This document shows positions 9,448-17,502 of a stretch of 64,000 bases of DNA, piece by piece (the first letter of the stretch is position 1; the number at the start of each line of letters is the position of its first letter). A model generated the notes under the pieces. The model had not been told where the DNA came from, searched no databases, and saw only the letters and a list, made by a program, of their open reading frames with translations. Both the position numbers and the translations under genes were made by a program. The stretch is from Vibrio pomeroyi. Lineage in GTDB: Bacteria > Pseudomonadota > Gammaproteobacteria > Enterobacterales > Vibrionaceae. The DNA lies in NCBI GenBank assembly GCA_041879425.1, contig CP090855.1, positions 1,798,001-1,862,000 on the forward strand, read 5' to 3'.

Positions 9448-9777
9448 TCTGAGAGAAACGGTAATTAACCACTATATCGTTTTGAGGTGAAAAATCGATA
9501 TTTGATATGAAAGCGAAATTAGACCGAAGTGGAGGGCGATTTGACGCAAAAAAGAACAGGTAAGACGCGTTTATGTGCCCTGTGTCACTGGGATGAACTA
9601 TTATTCGTGCCTCAGGTTCACTAATGTTTTTCCAACTAAAGGGATAATCGGAATGCGGATGTTCAACTAGAATATAGGCATTAGTTTTACAGTGTAAATG
9701 ATCGTTTTGAGATCGTTTATATCCCTACATAAAGCGGCGCGTGATGCTGCTGAATAATAATTAGGAAGGAATGAACA
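9448..9777. other. Intergenic region upstream of kbl
   Basis: 330 bases between the divergent EAL and kbl genes. It must hold the kbl-tdh promoter. I see no clear operator or riboswitch. AGGAAGG at 9765-9771 is the kbl ribosome site. Confidence 0.6.
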
Positions 9778-10971
9778 ATGTCTTCTGCATTTTACCAACA
9801 GATTCAAACTCAAATCGAAGAAGTTAAAGAAGAAGGTCTTTACAAGTCTGAGCGCATTATCACTTCTGCTCAAAAAGCAGCGGTTTCTATCTCGACTGGT
9901 GAAGAAGTATTAAACTTCTGTGCAAACAACTACTTAGGCCTTGCTAACCACCCTGATCTGATCGAAGCTGCTAAAGGCGGTATGGATCAACACGGTTTTG
10001 GTATGGCTTCAGTACGTTTCATCTGTGGTACTCAAGACTCTCACAAAGAACTAGAGCAAAAGCTATCTACGTTCCTTGGTAAAGAAGACACAATCCTATA
10101 CACATCTTGTTTTGATGCGAACGCTGGCCTATTCGAAACGATTCTAGGCAAGGAAGACGCAATCATTTCTGATGCTCTAAACCACGCATCTATCATCGAT
10201 GGTGTTCGTCTGTGTAAAGCAATGCGCTTCCGCTACGCGAACAACAACATGGAAGAGCTAGAGCAACAACTTATCGCAGCTAAAGAAGCTGGCGCTCGTC
10301 ACACACTTATCGTAACCGACGGCGTGTTCTCTATGGACGGCGTAGTGGCTAACCTTCCTGCTATTTGTGACCTTGCTGATAAGTACGGTGCACTAGTAAT
10401 GGTTGATGATTCTCACGCAGTAGGTTTCATGGGCGAAAACGGCGCGGGTACTCACGAGTTCCACAAAGTTGTAGACCGTATCGACATCATCACGGGTACG
10501 CTTGGTAAAGCAATGGGTGGCGCTTCAGGCGGTTACACGTCTGGTAAGAAAGAAGTAATCGACTGGTTACGTCAGCGTTCTCGTCCATACCTATTCTCTA
10601 ACTCTGTTGCACCTGCAATCGTATCGGCGTCTATCCGCGTTTTAGATCTTCTAGCGGAATCTGGCGACCTACGTACCCAACTATGGGAAAACTCTGCTCA
10701 CTTCCGTACTCGCATGGAAGAAGCGGGTTTCACAATGGGTGGTGCTGACCACGCTATCATCCCAATCATGCTTGGTGATGCAAAAGTAGCGGCTGAATTC
10801 GCAGAGCGCGCTCTAGAGAAAGGCATCTACGTTGTAGGTTTCTCATTCCCAGTAGTACCAAAAGGCCAAGCTCGTATCCGTACGCAAATGTCTGCTGCAC
10901 ACTCTCGTGAGCAACTAGACCGTGCAATCGATGCGTTCATCCAAGTTGGTAAAGATATGGGTATCATCTAA
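9778..10971 (+). CDS. kbl: 2-amino-3-ketobutyrate CoA ligase (glycine C-acetyltransferase)
   Basis: 397 residues, the normal length for Kbl. It is a PLP enzyme of the alpha-oxoamine synthase family that converts 2-amino-3-ketobutyrate and CoA to glycine and acetyl-CoA, the second step of threonine degradation. Visible motifs are NFCANNYLGLANHP, GFGMASVRFICGT, TDGVFSMDG, MVDDSHAVGFMG, and GTLGKAMGGASGGYTSG, whose Lys binds PLP. The AGGAAGG ribosome site is strong. Codon use is highly biased, as for a well-expressed gene. tdh follows 110 bases downstream, and the pair makes the threonine dehydrogenase pathway operon. Confidence 0.97.
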   Translation: MSSAFYQQIQTQIEEVKEEGLYKSERIITSAQKAAVSISTGEEVLNFCANNYLGLANHPDLIEAAKGGMDQHGFGMASVRFICGTQDSHKELEQKLSTFLGKEDTILYTSCFDANAGLFETILGKEDAIISDALNHASIIDGVRLCKAMRFRYANNNMEELEQQLIAAKEAGARHTLIVTDGVFSMDGVVANLPAICDLADKYGALVMVDDSHAVGFMGENGAGTHEFHKVVDRIDIITGTLGKAMGGASGGYTSGKKEVIDWLRQRSRPYLFSNSVAPAIVSASIRVLDLLAESGDLRTQLWENSAHFRTRMEEAGFTMGGADHAIIPIMLGDAKVAAEFAERALEKGIYVVGFSFPVVPKGQARIRTQMSAAHSREQLDRAIDAFIQVGKDMGII

Positions 10972-11081
10972 TTTTAAAGGGGTGCCACGAGCATCCTTTT
11001 GTTAGATAGAGCAACACCCAATAGAACATATAGATTTTTGATTCTCGCCTTACAGTTAGGCGAGATGAACTAGGTAACATT

Positions 11082-12113
11082 ATGAAAATTAAAGCACTTT
11101 CTAAGCTTAAGCCTGAAGAAGGCATTTGGATGACCGAGGTTGAAAAACCTGAAATGGGTCATAATGATCTTCTTATCCGTATTAAGAAAACCGCAATTTG
11201 TGGTACAGACGTACATATCTACAACTGGGATGAGTGGTCACAAAACACAATTCCAGTACCTATGGTAGTAGGTCACGAATACGTGGGTGAAGTTGTTGGC
11301 ATCGGGCAAGAAGTTCGTGGTTTTGAAATCGGCGACCGTGTATCTGGCGAGGGTCACATCACATGTGGTCACTGTCGTAACTGTCGTGGCGGCCGTACTC
11401 ACCTTTGTCGTAACACAACAGGTGTTGGTGTTAACCGCACTGGTGCATTCTCTGAGTTCCTTGTGATCCCTGCGTTCAACGCATTTAAGATCCCTGCAGA
11501 AATCTCTGATGACCTAGCATCAATCTTTGACCCGTTCGGTAACGCAGTACACACAGCGCTTTCTTTCGACCTAGTAGGCGAAGACGTGCTAATCACTGGT
11601 GCTGGTCCAATCGGTATCATGGCTGCAGCTGTTGCTAAGCACGTTGGTGCTCGTCACGTTGTAATTACTGATGTAAACGAATACCGCCTAGATCTTGCTA
11701 AGAAAATGGGTGTGACTCGCGCAGTAAACGTGATGGAAGAGAAGCTAGAAGACGTAATGTCTGATCTTGGCATGACTGAAGGCTTCGATGTAGGCCTAGA
11801 AATGTCTGGTAACCCATCTGCGTTCAACAGCATGCTGACTAACATGAACCACGGCGGTAAGATCTCTCTACTAGGTATTCCACCATCAGACATGGCAGTA
11901 GACTGGAACCAAGTAATCTTCAAAGGCTTGGTTATCAAAGGTATCTACGGCCGTGAGATGTTCGAAACTTGGTACAAAATGGCTTCACTAATCCAGTCTG
12001 GCCTAGATCTAACACCAATCATCACTCACCACTACAAAGTGGACGACTTCCAAGCAGGCTTCGACATGATGCGCTCTGGTATGTCAGGTAAGGTAATTTT
12101 AGACTGGGAGTAG
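11082..12113 (+). CDS. tdh: L-threonine 3-dehydrogenase
   Basis: 343 residues, the standard Tdh length, zinc-dependent medium-chain dehydrogenase. Catalytic zinc site: CGTDVHIYNWDEW and GHEYVGEV. Structural zinc site: CGHCRNCRGGRTHLC (four Cys). NAD-binding GAGPIGIMAAAV. It oxidises threonine to 2-amino-3-ketobutyrate for Kbl. The C-terminus (SGKVILDWE) is intact. A diverged second copy of its last 43 codons lies about 740 bases downstream at 12856-12990, which marks an old insertion event at this 3' end. Confidence 0.97.
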   Translation: MKIKALSKLKPEEGIWMTEVEKPEMGHNDLLIRIKKTAICGTDVHIYNWDEWSQNTIPVPMVVGHEYVGEVVGIGQEVRGFEIGDRVSGEGHITCGHCRNCRGGRTHLCRNTTGVGVNRTGAFSEFLVIPAFNAFKIPAEISDDLASIFDPFGNAVHTALSFDLVGEDVLITGAGPIGIMAAAVAKHVGARHVVITDVNEYRLDLAKKMGVTRAVNVMEEKLEDVMSDLGMTEGFDVGLEMSGNPSAFNSMLTNMNHGGKISLLGIPPSDMAVDWNQVIFKGLVIKGIYGREMFETWYKMASLIQSGLDLTPIITHHYKVDDFQAGFDMMRSGMSGKVILDWE

Positions 12114-12138
12114 GTTACTACCGGTTTTGAATATTAGA

Positions 12139-12167
12139 AGGCAACAGGTAAAACTGTTGCCTTTTTT
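12139..12167 (+). terminator. Rho-independent terminator of kbl-tdh
   Basis: AGGCAACAG / CTGTTGCCT stem followed by six T, 26 bases after the tdh stop. Confidence 0.88.
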
Positions 12168-12195
12168 CGCCACTCTGTAGCCATTTTTAATTTTC

Positions 12196-12805
12196 AGCCC
12201 TAAACCACCTACTTCAGTAGGTGGTTATCATTCAGTTTGGCTTTGCCTGTAGTTCTACCCATGTTAAATGCTCCCTTGATTTTTAGCGAAGTCAAAGAGG
12301 ACAAATAACATGAGCAGATATAATCAAGCTTCCCACGTATTTTGGAGATGTCAATATCACATAGTTTGGACACCAAAGTATCGATTTAGGATTTTGAAAA
12401 ACAATGTAGGTAAAGAAGTTTATCGATGTATAAACGTTTACTGTAATCAACTTGGATGTGAAGTCGTTGAATTAAACGTTCAAGTTGACCACGTGCACTT
12501 GGTAGTAAAAGTTCCGCCTAAGTTATCGATATCCAAGTTGATGGGCGTATTGAAAGGCAAAATAGCTTTAAAACTCTTTAGTAAATTTCCATATTTAAGG
12601 AGAAACAAACTCTGGGGTAACCACTTTTGGCAAAGGGGCTATTTTGTCGATAGCGTAGGGGTTAATGAAGAAATCATTCGACGCTATGTAAGACATCAAG
12701 AGAAAAAAGAGCGCGTGGAGCAGCAGCAACTGGCGTTGGACTAAACAAAGGCCCCCTTTTAGGGGGCTCACACAAAGCCACCTTCTTTAGAAGGTGGTAA
12801 TTTAC
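12196..12805 (+). mobile_element. IS200/IS605-family insertion sequence (copy 1)
   Basis: About 600 bases containing one tyrosine-HUH transposase gene. The left end has the subterminal hairpin AACCACCTACTTCAGTAGG at 12203 onward. The right end has CCACCTTCTTTAGAAGGTGG at 12778-12797. A second hairpin (GCCCCC/GGGGGC, about 12750-12767) closes the gene. There are no terminal inverted repeats, as expected for single-strand transposition. It lies directly behind the tdh terminator. The first 150 bases recur almost unchanged at 38050. A different IS200 subtype is at 50381. Confidence 0.88.
12310..12744 (+). CDS. tnpA: IS200/IS605-family transposase TnpA
   Basis: 144 residues, full length for IS200 TnpA. 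Family hallmarks: WRCQYHIVWTPKYRFRIL at the N-terminus, the metal-binding HUH motif in VQVDHVHLVVKVPP, WGNHFWQRGYFVDSVGV, and the catalytic Tyr in RRYVRHQEKKE. It is a Y1 single-strand transposase that cuts and rejoins at the hairpin ends of the element. All key residues are present, so this copy is probably active. An AGAGG-type site precedes the ATG. No tnpB accessory gene is present. Confidence 0.93.
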   Translation: MSRYNQASHVFWRCQYHIVWTPKYRFRILKNNVGKEVYRCINVYCNQLGCEVVELNVQVDHVHLVVKVPPKLSISKLMGVLKGKIALKLFSKFPYLRRNKLWGNHFWQRGYFVDSVGVNEEIIRRYVRHQEKKERVEQQQLALD

Positions 12806-12855
12806 TAATAAATGATTTAACCAGTTGATATTTATTGGTTATTTTTTCGGATATA

Positions 12856-12990
12856 GTGGCTAGTTTGATTCAGTCAGGGTTAGACCTATCACCAATCATT
12901 ACTCATCACTTTAAAATTGATGATTTCCAAGCTGGCTTCAATGTTATGCGTAGTAGGCTTTCTGGCAAGGTTATTCTTGATTGGGAATAG
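12856..12990 (+). pseudogene. Diverged duplicate of the tdh 3' end
   Basis: Translated in frame, these 135 bases give ASLIQSGLDLSPIITHH, then FKIDDFQAGFNVMRSRLSG and KVILDWE followed by a stop. This matches the last 43 residues of Tdh at about 35 of 43 positions, ending at the same stop. Many synonymous differences show that it is not a recent copy. It has no start or upstream part. The best reading is a displaced or imported tdh terminus left by an element that integrated in the 3' end of tdh. Confidence 0.85.
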
Positions 12991-13092
12991 ATAACATTAG
13001 GCTCTAAATAGCAAAAGGCGAGAGTATGCCGTAAAACATGCGTCGCTTGTCCACTCGGAACGTGGCTAGGTAAAGTCCTTTTTAATGTAACG

Positions 13093-13473
13093 CTAGGCAT
13101 CCTTGTAAGTCGTGTTGAAAATTTCATGTTTGCTCACCGCGATATCTAAGATCTCTTGATATAAAGCAGGTGAGATGGGCACACTTCGATTTCTCTTACC
13201 TTTTGTCTCGGTGTAAGTCAGCTTGAATTCAGATATCTGTGAACGGGTAAGAGTTAGAGCTTCACTTATACGAGCTCCGGTGGCCAAGCAAATCTTAGAG
13301 ATTACAATAAGCTGTGGAATCGAGACTGTAATAACTCCGTTGCAATTTTTCAAGTTAACTATGAACTCTTCAATTTGTGGCTTGGCTAGATATACCAGGT
13401 CTTTCTCGCTGGTTTTGATTGTCTCGATAGCTTCATTTTTACTTTGATTGCGGTCGGTGTAGGTTTCTTGCCA
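13093..13473 (-). pseudogene. Tyrosine recombinase (phage/island integrase) fragment
   Basis: A continuous minus-strand frame of about 126 codons begins inside the protein after a stop at 13474. The diagnostic stretch is ISKICLATGARISEALTLTR, carrying the first catalytic Arg of tyrosine recombinases, followed by TETKGKRNRSVPIS with the conserved Lys region. The frame stops at 13093 before the HxxR and Tyr motifs, and the N-terminal arm-binding domain is missing. The product would be inactive. Its place beside the duplicated tdh end supports an old site-specific integration there. Confidence 0.8.
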
Positions 13474-13591
13474 TTACGTGATGTAATTGGGGGTAACATG
13501 ACGATTCGGAAAATATTGCACACCAATATTTTAACTTATTGATTTTTAGGGGAACATCTCATTCCCCAATACTTAGCGATGTATAAGTATT

Positions 13592-14695
13592 TTACATTGA
13601 AAACTTGACTCCCACCGCATTTTGAGTTTCATCGTCAGAGCTCAGCTTAGCAATAGCAAACAACTCAACATTACGATTTATTTGATAACCAAGATCCAAA
13701 ATAGCCCAATTACCATCTTCAGCATAGCCAACAGAAACTGTAGGAATCAATCCGTTACTAAAAGAATGTTGTAAAAGAAGACCGGCGCTTACCCCTTGCC
13801 CATTTGGATTATTTCCATTAAAGCCTATTGGTTGATCTTCATAGTCGATACCATTGTTATCACTATACGCAATGTGACCCGCAACATAAGTGCCCTTACC
13901 ATTACCATAATAAGATGCTAGGGAATACACAGGCTCATTATTTGTGTTATGGAGGTTGCCACCTCCAAAGTCAGCCGATTGCGACATGTATTGCTCATTT
14001 GTCACGTCCAAGTAAATACCATATGTCGCAAATGGAACCGCATTCGACGCATAAGCAATCATGTTTTGCAGTCCTAACGTAGTACCCCATTCATCCTCTT
14101 CTTCGCCACTATTTGGTTTATACATTGCTCTAACATACAAATCATTTTCGCTGCCAAATGTGTTGGTATAGAAGAATTTGTTGCCCTGCTTAGGGTTAGT
14201 TTGCTGATCAACTAGTCCCAGCTGATTGTGGCGATCCATGACTGTGATCGCCATAGTTGTCGTATGAGCACCATAGCTAATGCCCCCAAATGTTTCATGC
14301 TCTAAGCCAATAACAGCATGATCCCAATTGCCACTGTAACCAGAGCTTGATGAAGTTACATCGCCTGTGGGCCTGAATGTTTCAGTTGTAGAGCTATACT
14401 TCATCCAAAGGTCTGCAGTCACTCTAAGTTGATCATTGATTTCATAATAGCCAAGTAGTCGTGGTTTAAAATCAACATAGACACTGTCTATCTCATTACC
14501 CATCCAATCATTATCACGGTAGTATATTTCTGTATCGACAGTAAACATCCATCGACCATAATCACTAAAGTTTGGAATAACCATTTCATCAGAGATTGGG
14601 TAATCTAATATGTGTGATATCCATTGCTCTTGAGAATATGAACCAAAGGAAGTAACTAAAGCAGACAAGGCTAATAAAGAAGTTGTATTTTTCAT
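13592..14695 (-). CDS. Outer-membrane porin (Gram-negative trimeric porin family)
   Basis: 367 residues with a signal peptide (MKNTTSLLALSALVTSFGSYS). Alternating beta-strand pattern throughout, aromatic girdles, and a C-terminal strand ending in VGVKFSM, near the usual terminal aromatic signature. Segments such as FGGISYGAHTT resemble Vibrio general porins. It is the last gene of the minus-strand group GH3-pgmB-porin, 69 bases after pgmB, so it probably admits the sugar that the group uses. Substrate not deducible. Confidence 0.8.
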   Translation of the reverse strand: MKNTTSLLALSALVTSFGSYSQEQWISHILDYPISDEMVIPNFSDYGRWMFTVDTEIYYRDNDWMGNEIDSVYVDFKPRLLGYYEINDQLRVTADLWMKYSSTTETFRPTGDVTSSSSGYSGNWDHAVIGLEHETFGGISYGAHTTTMAITVMDRHNQLGLVDQQTNPKQGNKFFYTNTFGSENDLYVRAMYKPNSGEEEDEWGTTLGLQNMIAYASNAVPFATYGIYLDVTNEQYMSQSADFGGGNLHNTNNEPVYSLASYYGNGKGTYVAGHIAYSDNNGIDYEDQPIGFNGNNPNGQGVSAGLLLQHSFSNGLIPTVSVGYAEDGNWAILDLGYQINRNVELFAIAKLSSDDETQNAVGVKFSM

Positions 14696-14764
14696 ATTTT
14701 TCTCACAATCATTAATTAAGTTAAAATTCCAAAAGTCACAGTTAAGTTAGTATTGGATATAGAG

Positions 14765-15406
14765 TTATATTTTTATATTAAGTAAGGTATCTACATGTTT
14801 ATCTGCCACAACAATATCGGCTGGAAAACCAACACCAACGGAAGACATATTGGCTGTTTTGGCCGCTTGAACACCCGCGATAGAGTCTTCAAAAACAAGG
14901 CAATACTCAGGTTCAATTGCTAGTTTGTTTGCACATAGTTTAAACACTTCAGGAGCAGGCTTGGAGTTTTTAACCATGTTGCCATCGACAACATAATCGA
15001 AGTATTCAACGATTTTGGTGCGTTCAAGGATAGCTGTAGCATTTTTACTAGCTGAACCAAGTCCGATTTTTAACCCATGTTCTTTGCCTGACTTCAGTAG
15101 CTCTAACGCTCCAGGTAAAAGGTCGTTAGAGTTCAAGGTTTCAATTAATTTCAAATAACATTGATTCTTTTCAACTAATATTTGTTGTTTTTCACCTTGA
15201 GAAATAGACTTGTTATTTATATTTAAAATAATATTTAAAGACTCAGTTCTACTCACACCTTTCAGTCGCAGATTGTCATTCAAAGAAAGATCCATACCGT
15301 ATTTCGAACAAATCTCTTTCCACGCTAAATAATGAAAATGAGCGGTATCAACTAATACACCATCAAGGTCAAAAATTAACGCTTTTATACGATTATTTAA
15401 TTCCAT
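14765..15406 (-). CDS. pgmB: Beta-phosphoglucomutase
   Basis: 213 residues, HAD superfamily. Matches Lactococcus beta-PGM motif by motif: FDLDGVLVDTAHFHYLAWK (nucleophile Asp and acid/base Asp), RLKGVSRTESL in the cap, LGSASKNATAIL, NSKPAPEVFKLCA and VFEDSIAGVQAA. It converts beta-D-glucose 1-phosphate to glucose 6-phosphate in the cytoplasm. It lies 9 bases after the GH3 gene. Its presence implies that the pathway makes beta-glucose 1-phosphate, which is a phosphorylase product. No GH65 or other inverting phosphorylase is nearby, which makes the GH3 the best candidate. Confidence 0.92.
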   Translation of the reverse strand: MELNNRIKALIFDLDGVLVDTAHFHYLAWKEICSKYGMDLSLNDNLRLKGVSRTESLNIILNINNKSISQGEKQQILVEKNQCYLKLIETLNSNDLLPGALELLKSGKEHGLKIGLGSASKNATAILERTKIVEYFDYVVDGNMVKNSKPAPEVFKLCANKLAIEPEYCLVFEDSIAGVQAAKTANMSSVGVGFPADIVVADKHVDTLLNIKI

Positions 15407-15415
15407 CTTCGCACC

Positions 15416-17110
15416 CTACAAATACGTATCCCATTGACCAACATGAACGTCGACAGGGCTAATACCCTTAAACTCTGATCGGCCAAGAATTTTGTTAACC
15501 ACAGCTTCGACCGTTGAATCATTGGCGGTGTAAGCGTTAATTAATGTAGGTATGCGTGGAACATCCATTAAGTGGTAAGGGCTACCAAATGAGATAAACA
15601 TCGTCGGAGTCTCCTGCGAGAACCACGGAGCATTAATTCCCATTGGACGAGCCCAGTTAATTCGTAATGTCGTGCGGTTACTAGCTGTTTTTAATTCTGC
15701 TGCATAGAGAATCAAATCATAGTGATCTGTGAACGATGACACAGGTTGCATGATGTCACGCATAGTAAACTCCGACGTGTCATAGACAGTGATATCAAAG
15801 CCTTCATTTTCTAATCTGGACTTTAAGTTAGTAGCAGCTCCTTTTTGCAAACCAAACATGTCACCTTCACCACCTAAGGCGATTAATAAAATGCGACGGT
15901 GTTTTTCCAGAGAGAGTGGTAGGGTTGTAGAAAGGTCTTTTGCCAGTGTGATACTTAAATCAGCACATTCTTTCGCCATTTGCTTATGCAGTTCACAACC
16001 AATGACCTCTTTCTCTGGTAATTGTCTAGGCGTCTTAATGTGCAATTTCAGTGAAGCTTTGGTCGCCAATGTGCGCATGATGGCTTCATCAACTCGCTGC
16101 ATAGACAGTAAGCCCGATTCAATCCCCTTGCGCATGTAGCCATAATCTTCGTCGAGATCTTTATTAAACAAGAACAGGTCACACCCTGCTTCAATGGCTA
16201 ACGGCACGGCATATTCACGCTTCATTACACTGGTAAAACCAACCATGTTTGTTGCATCTGAGACCACCATTCCATTGAAGCCCAACTTGTCGCGCAGCAG
16301 ATCATTAAGCAGTTCTTTCGATAATGAGGCTGGCATGATTTGATTGTCAGATAAGTCAGGGTTGAGCTGTTTTGAATACTTAGGCATCGCGATATGACCC
16401 GCCATGACGGTTAACGCACCCGCATCAATGGCTTTTTGGTACACATAACCGAAGCTTTCATCCCATTCCTGTGGAGATAGTGTGTTTGAAGACAGGACTA
16501 AGTGCTGGTCACGATAGTCGACACCATCTCCAGGGAAATGCTTAATTGACGTGGCCAAACCTAATTTTTGAACTTGACTTACGTAAGCTGCACCCATTTT
16601 TGCAACTCGGTTAACATCATTACCGTAAGTGCGGATATTAGTAATCGGGTTATGAGGATTAATATCGAGATCGATCACTGGGGCAAATGCCCAGTTACAT
16701 CCAGCGGCTGCCCCTTCCTTTGCCACGACATAGCCGAGGTTTTTCGCCATCTGTAGGTCATCAGTCGCAGCTACCTGCATTTGACTTGCAAAGTCAGTAC
16801 CTTCAACTGTTGTTCCATTACCACCACTTTCTAAGTTAGCAGCAATGAGCATTGGTATTCTGCTTATTTCCTGAAGGTATGTGTGTACTGAACGAACTTC
16901 GTCAGTGGTTCCAGGGCGAAACATGATCCCTGCAGGCTTATATTTATTTATCAAATTGTCCAAATCTTGATAATCAGAGCTGAAGCCAATTGGACAAAAC
17001 AGGTGACCAATTTTTTCTTCAAGTGTCATATTTCCAAGCGTTTCACTAACCCATTGGATATCTTCATTATTTAGAAAGAAGGGAGAAGACTTTAAGTTCA
17101 TCAAGTTCAT
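15416..17110 (-). CDS. Glycoside hydrolase family 3 enzyme, NagZ-type dyad; possible beta-glycoside phosphorylase
   Basis: 564 residues without a signal peptide, so cytoplasmic. GH3 N-terminal barrel: FAPVIDLDINPHNPITNIRT, TSIKHFPGDG (Lys190-His191), nucleophile Asp285 in MVVSDATNM. GH3 C-terminal domain about 370-540. The loop after KHFPGDG carries Asp201-Gln-His203, the Asp-x-His dyad found in NagZ-like N-acetylglucosaminidases and in GH3 phosphorylases. A Glu acid/base as in GH3 beta-glucosidases is not evident. With pgmB next door I infer a retaining phosphorylase that gives beta-sugar 1-phosphate. Plain hydrolysis, including NagZ-like activity, remains possible. GAGG 8 bases upstream supports the ATG at 17110. 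Confidence 0.85.
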   Translation of the reverse strand: MNLMNLKSSPFFLNNEDIQWVSETLGNMTLEEKIGHLFCPIGFSSDYQDLDNLINKYKPAGIMFRPGTTDEVRSVHTYLQEISRIPMLIAANLESGGNGTTVEGTDFASQMQVAATDDLQMAKNLGYVVAKEGAAAGCNWAFAPVIDLDINPHNPITNIRTYGNDVNRVAKMGAAYVSQVQKLGLATSIKHFPGDGVDYRDQHLVLSSNTLSPQEWDESFGYVYQKAIDAGALTVMAGHIAMPKYSKQLNPDLSDNQIMPASLSKELLNDLLRDKLGFNGMVVSDATNMVGFTSVMKREYAVPLAIEAGCDLFLFNKDLDEDYGYMRKGIESGLLSMQRVDEAIMRTLATKASLKLHIKTPRQLPEKEVIGCELHKQMAKECADLSITLAKDLSTTLPLSLEKHRRILLIALGGEGDMFGLQKGAATNLKSRLENEGFDITVYDTSEFTMRDIMQPVSSFTDHYDLILYAAELKTASNRTTLRINWARPMGINAPWFSQETPTMFISFGSPYHLMDVPRIPTLINAYTANDSTVEAVVNKILGRSEFKGISPVDVHVGQWDTYL

Positions 17111-17502
17111 CTTATAAACCTCGTTTACGTGAATAGTTACGTTGAGGACTAATGGTAAGTGACATGAGATGATCGTACTTGGGGGGTATTTACTGAGCTT
17201 AGGGGGGAGATTTTGATGTGGACAAAAAAGTGTGATCTTAACGTTATGGCGATATTGTCGCTCTGCTCTTGTCTCTAGCTATAGCTGAAGTTTCCGCTAC
17301 ACTCTTGAAATATGAACAGTTTGTAAGCTAAGACCCTAGGCTCGGCGAGATGCTCTATTTACAAAGCCCTAACTGTGATCAACATAACTTTATCAACAAT
17401 GTAACAAAAACCACCCATATCTAATGTCATTATTCCTATTATCTGTGTGGGATTAGATAGGCGACAATGAGCTGTACCCGAATAACAAGAGAATATGAAA
17501 AT
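17111..17502. promoter_or_regulatory. Divergent promoter region of the sugar module with a G6 direct repeat
   Basis: 392 bases between GH3 and the symporter. CTTGGGGGG at 17178-17186 and CTTAGGGGGG at 17198-17207 form a direct repeat whose G-runs start 21 bases apart, two helical turns. This is the geometry expected of AraC-family half-sites, and the local regulator is AraC-type. It lies 70-100 bases from the GH3 start. The assignment is inferred from spacing alone. Confidence 0.45.

Noticed and set aside
12200..12805. Short palindromic repeats considered as a CRISPR or integron attC
   Set aside because: They are single hairpins at the ends of an IS200 element, with an HUH transposase between them; no spacer array or attC core.
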